Assembly: GCF_001507535.1 (NCBI RefSeq)
Contig: NZ_LQBN01000001.1
Coordinates: 434,001 to 498,000, forward strand
Length of the DNA stretch: 64,000 bases
Direction of reading: 5' to 3'
Origin: Thiomicrospira sp. WB1
GTDB lineage: Bacteria; Pseudomonadota; Gammaproteobacteria; Thiomicrospirales; Thiomicrospiraceae
How positions within the stretch are numbered: the first letter of the stretch is position 1; each line of letters opens with the position of its first letter. Of the stretch, positions 63,269-64,000 are shown piece by piece. Both the position numbers and the translations under genes were made by a program. The notes below the pieces were generated by a model that saw only the letters and a list, made by a program, of their open reading frames with translations, had not been told where the DNA came from and searched no databases.

Positions 63269-64000
63269 ATGAAAAAGAATATCGTAGCTCTAGCAGTTGC
63301 TTCTGCAATCGCCGCGCCTGTTGCAATGGCCGATGCGCCTACTGTATACGGTCAGGTGAACCAAGCTCTTGAGCAGCGTTCTGCTGACAATTTTGCTGGT
63401 GATAAAGTTGAAGCTTCTTCCGGTACATACGTTGACAACCGCGCTTCTCGTTTGGGTGTAAAGGGTTCTTCTGATCTTGGCAACGGCATGAAAGCTGTAT
63501 ACAAGGTTGAATTCTCTCTTGGCATGAATGGCGGCGGCGTTGGTGATCGTAACCAATACGTTGGCCTGGCCGGTGGATTTGGTACTGTATTGATGGGTCG
63601 TCACGATACGCCAACCAAAATGATTCAGGCTAAAGATCTGTTCAACGATGCTCGTTTGTCAGATAACCGTCGTATCGGTGGTGAGCTGGGTGCCTTTGGT
63701 CGCAGCATGGAAAATCGTGTCAATAACGTTTTGGCATACGTTTCTCCTTCTTTTGGTGGTGTTAAGCTGATTGCTGCTACATCCCCTTCTGAAACATCAG
63801 TTGATGGTGATGAGTCTTCAATTTCTGACTTGTACTCTGTTGCCGTTGCTTACGGTTCTAAGAAAGAAGGTTTGTATTTGGCCGCTGGTATGGATAGTGC
63901 CAACGAAAACACAACTGGTGTAGCTGATACAGAAGCTCAGCACACTCGCGTAGTAGCTCAGTACGCAACCGGTGGTTTGATCGCTAACGCTATGTATCAA
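63269..64000 (+). CDS. outer-membrane porin (3' end outside window)
   Basis: The first 244 residues of a gram-negative general porin. The signal peptide KKNIVALAVASAIAAPVAMA ends in an A-M-A site, and the mature barrel starts DAPTVYGQVNQAL. Porin features are SRLGVKGSSDLGNGMKAVYK, QYVGLAGGFGTVLMGRHDTP and alternating beta strands. AAAAGGA lies 8 nt before the ATG. Codon use shifts sharply to T-ending codons (GCT, GTT, TCT, GGT) compared with neighbours, which fits very high expression. Confidence 0.95.
   Translation, partial: MKKNIVALAVASAIAAPVAMADAPTVYGQVNQALEQRSADNFAGDKVEASSGTYVDNRASRLGVKGSSDLGNGMKAVYKVEFSLGMNGGGVGDRNQYVGLAGGFGTVLMGRHDTPTKMIQAKDLFNDARLSDNRRIGGELGAFGRSMENRVNNVLAYVSPSFGGVKLIAATSPSETSVDGDESSISDLYSVAVAYGSKKEGLYLAAGMDSANENTTGVADTEAQHTRVVAQYATGGLIANAMYQ

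Overview
The window reads as one continuous stretch of chromosome from a free-living, flagellated gammaproteobacterium of moderately high GC. The gene order hemA-prfA-prmC, tRNA-Gln-prs-rplY-pth-ychF, the his-hinT-tat cluster, and a complete ccoNOQP/ccoGHIS cbb3 oxidase block are all typical of Gammaproteobacteria. With cbb3 the only terminal oxidase seen and copper handling nearby, I suspect a microaerobic sulfur oxidiser of the Thiomicrospira/Hydrogenovibrio kind. That assignment is inference and the window holds no decisive marker. Almost all of it is core genome: no prophage, CRISPR array, integron or intact insertion sequence was seen. One mobile-element remnant lies between bioC and bioH.

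Layout. 1-2.0 kb: the 3' end of a motA-like gene followed by two overlapping motB-like genes. 2.3-9.8 kb: ung and pdxH (minus strand), then parE, a small MscS channel, two PilZ genes, a metal-binding HMA protein and parC. 10.2-11.7 kb: a second, conventional motAB pair. 11.7-15.9 kb: the minus-strand operon hemA-prfA-prmC-moeB. 16.2-22.0 kb: a TPR lipoprotein, tRNA-Gln, prs, rplY, pth, ychF and tRNA-Met. 22.2-30.5 kb: the accessory part, with a LOV-like/PAS/GGEEF protein, an XRE regulator, an RsbRD-like/PAS/GGDEF protein, a CopB-type P-type ATPase, a YdcH protein, a lone Rossmann domain and a secreted protein resembling a subtilase propeptide. 30.6-35.7 kb: bioBFHC and the competence-type gene comF. 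35.7-43.7 kb: a zinc protease, a DUF255 thioredoxin-like protein, tatABC, hinT and hisBHAFE. 44.2-52.9 kb: ccoNOQP, a 47-residue membrane protein, ccoG, fixH, ccoI and ccoS. 53.0-59.0 kb: gltBD. 59.2-64.0 kb: dut, a phosphomannomutase, an HDOD protein, argB and the start of a porin.

How it fits together. The energy core is the cbb3 oxidase operon, preceded by an FNR/ANR-like site about 61 bp upstream of the likely transcription start, with its assembly operon (copper pump CcoI, CcoG, FixH, CcoS) behind it. Motility and c-di-GMP signalling recur: two stator loci, two diguanylate cyclases (one with a LOV-like sensor) and two PilZ proteins.

The most striking feature is not a gene. The perfect 12-bp palindrome ACCAGGCCTGGT occurs 11 times (plus two copies with one mismatch), usually flanked by a T-tract on the left and an A-tract on the right. 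It lies just after stop codons and also inside genes in three different translation phases, so protein sequence does not explain it. It looks like a genome-wide DNA or RNA signal: an uptake sequence, a terminator, a nucleoid-protein site or a methylation-linked site.
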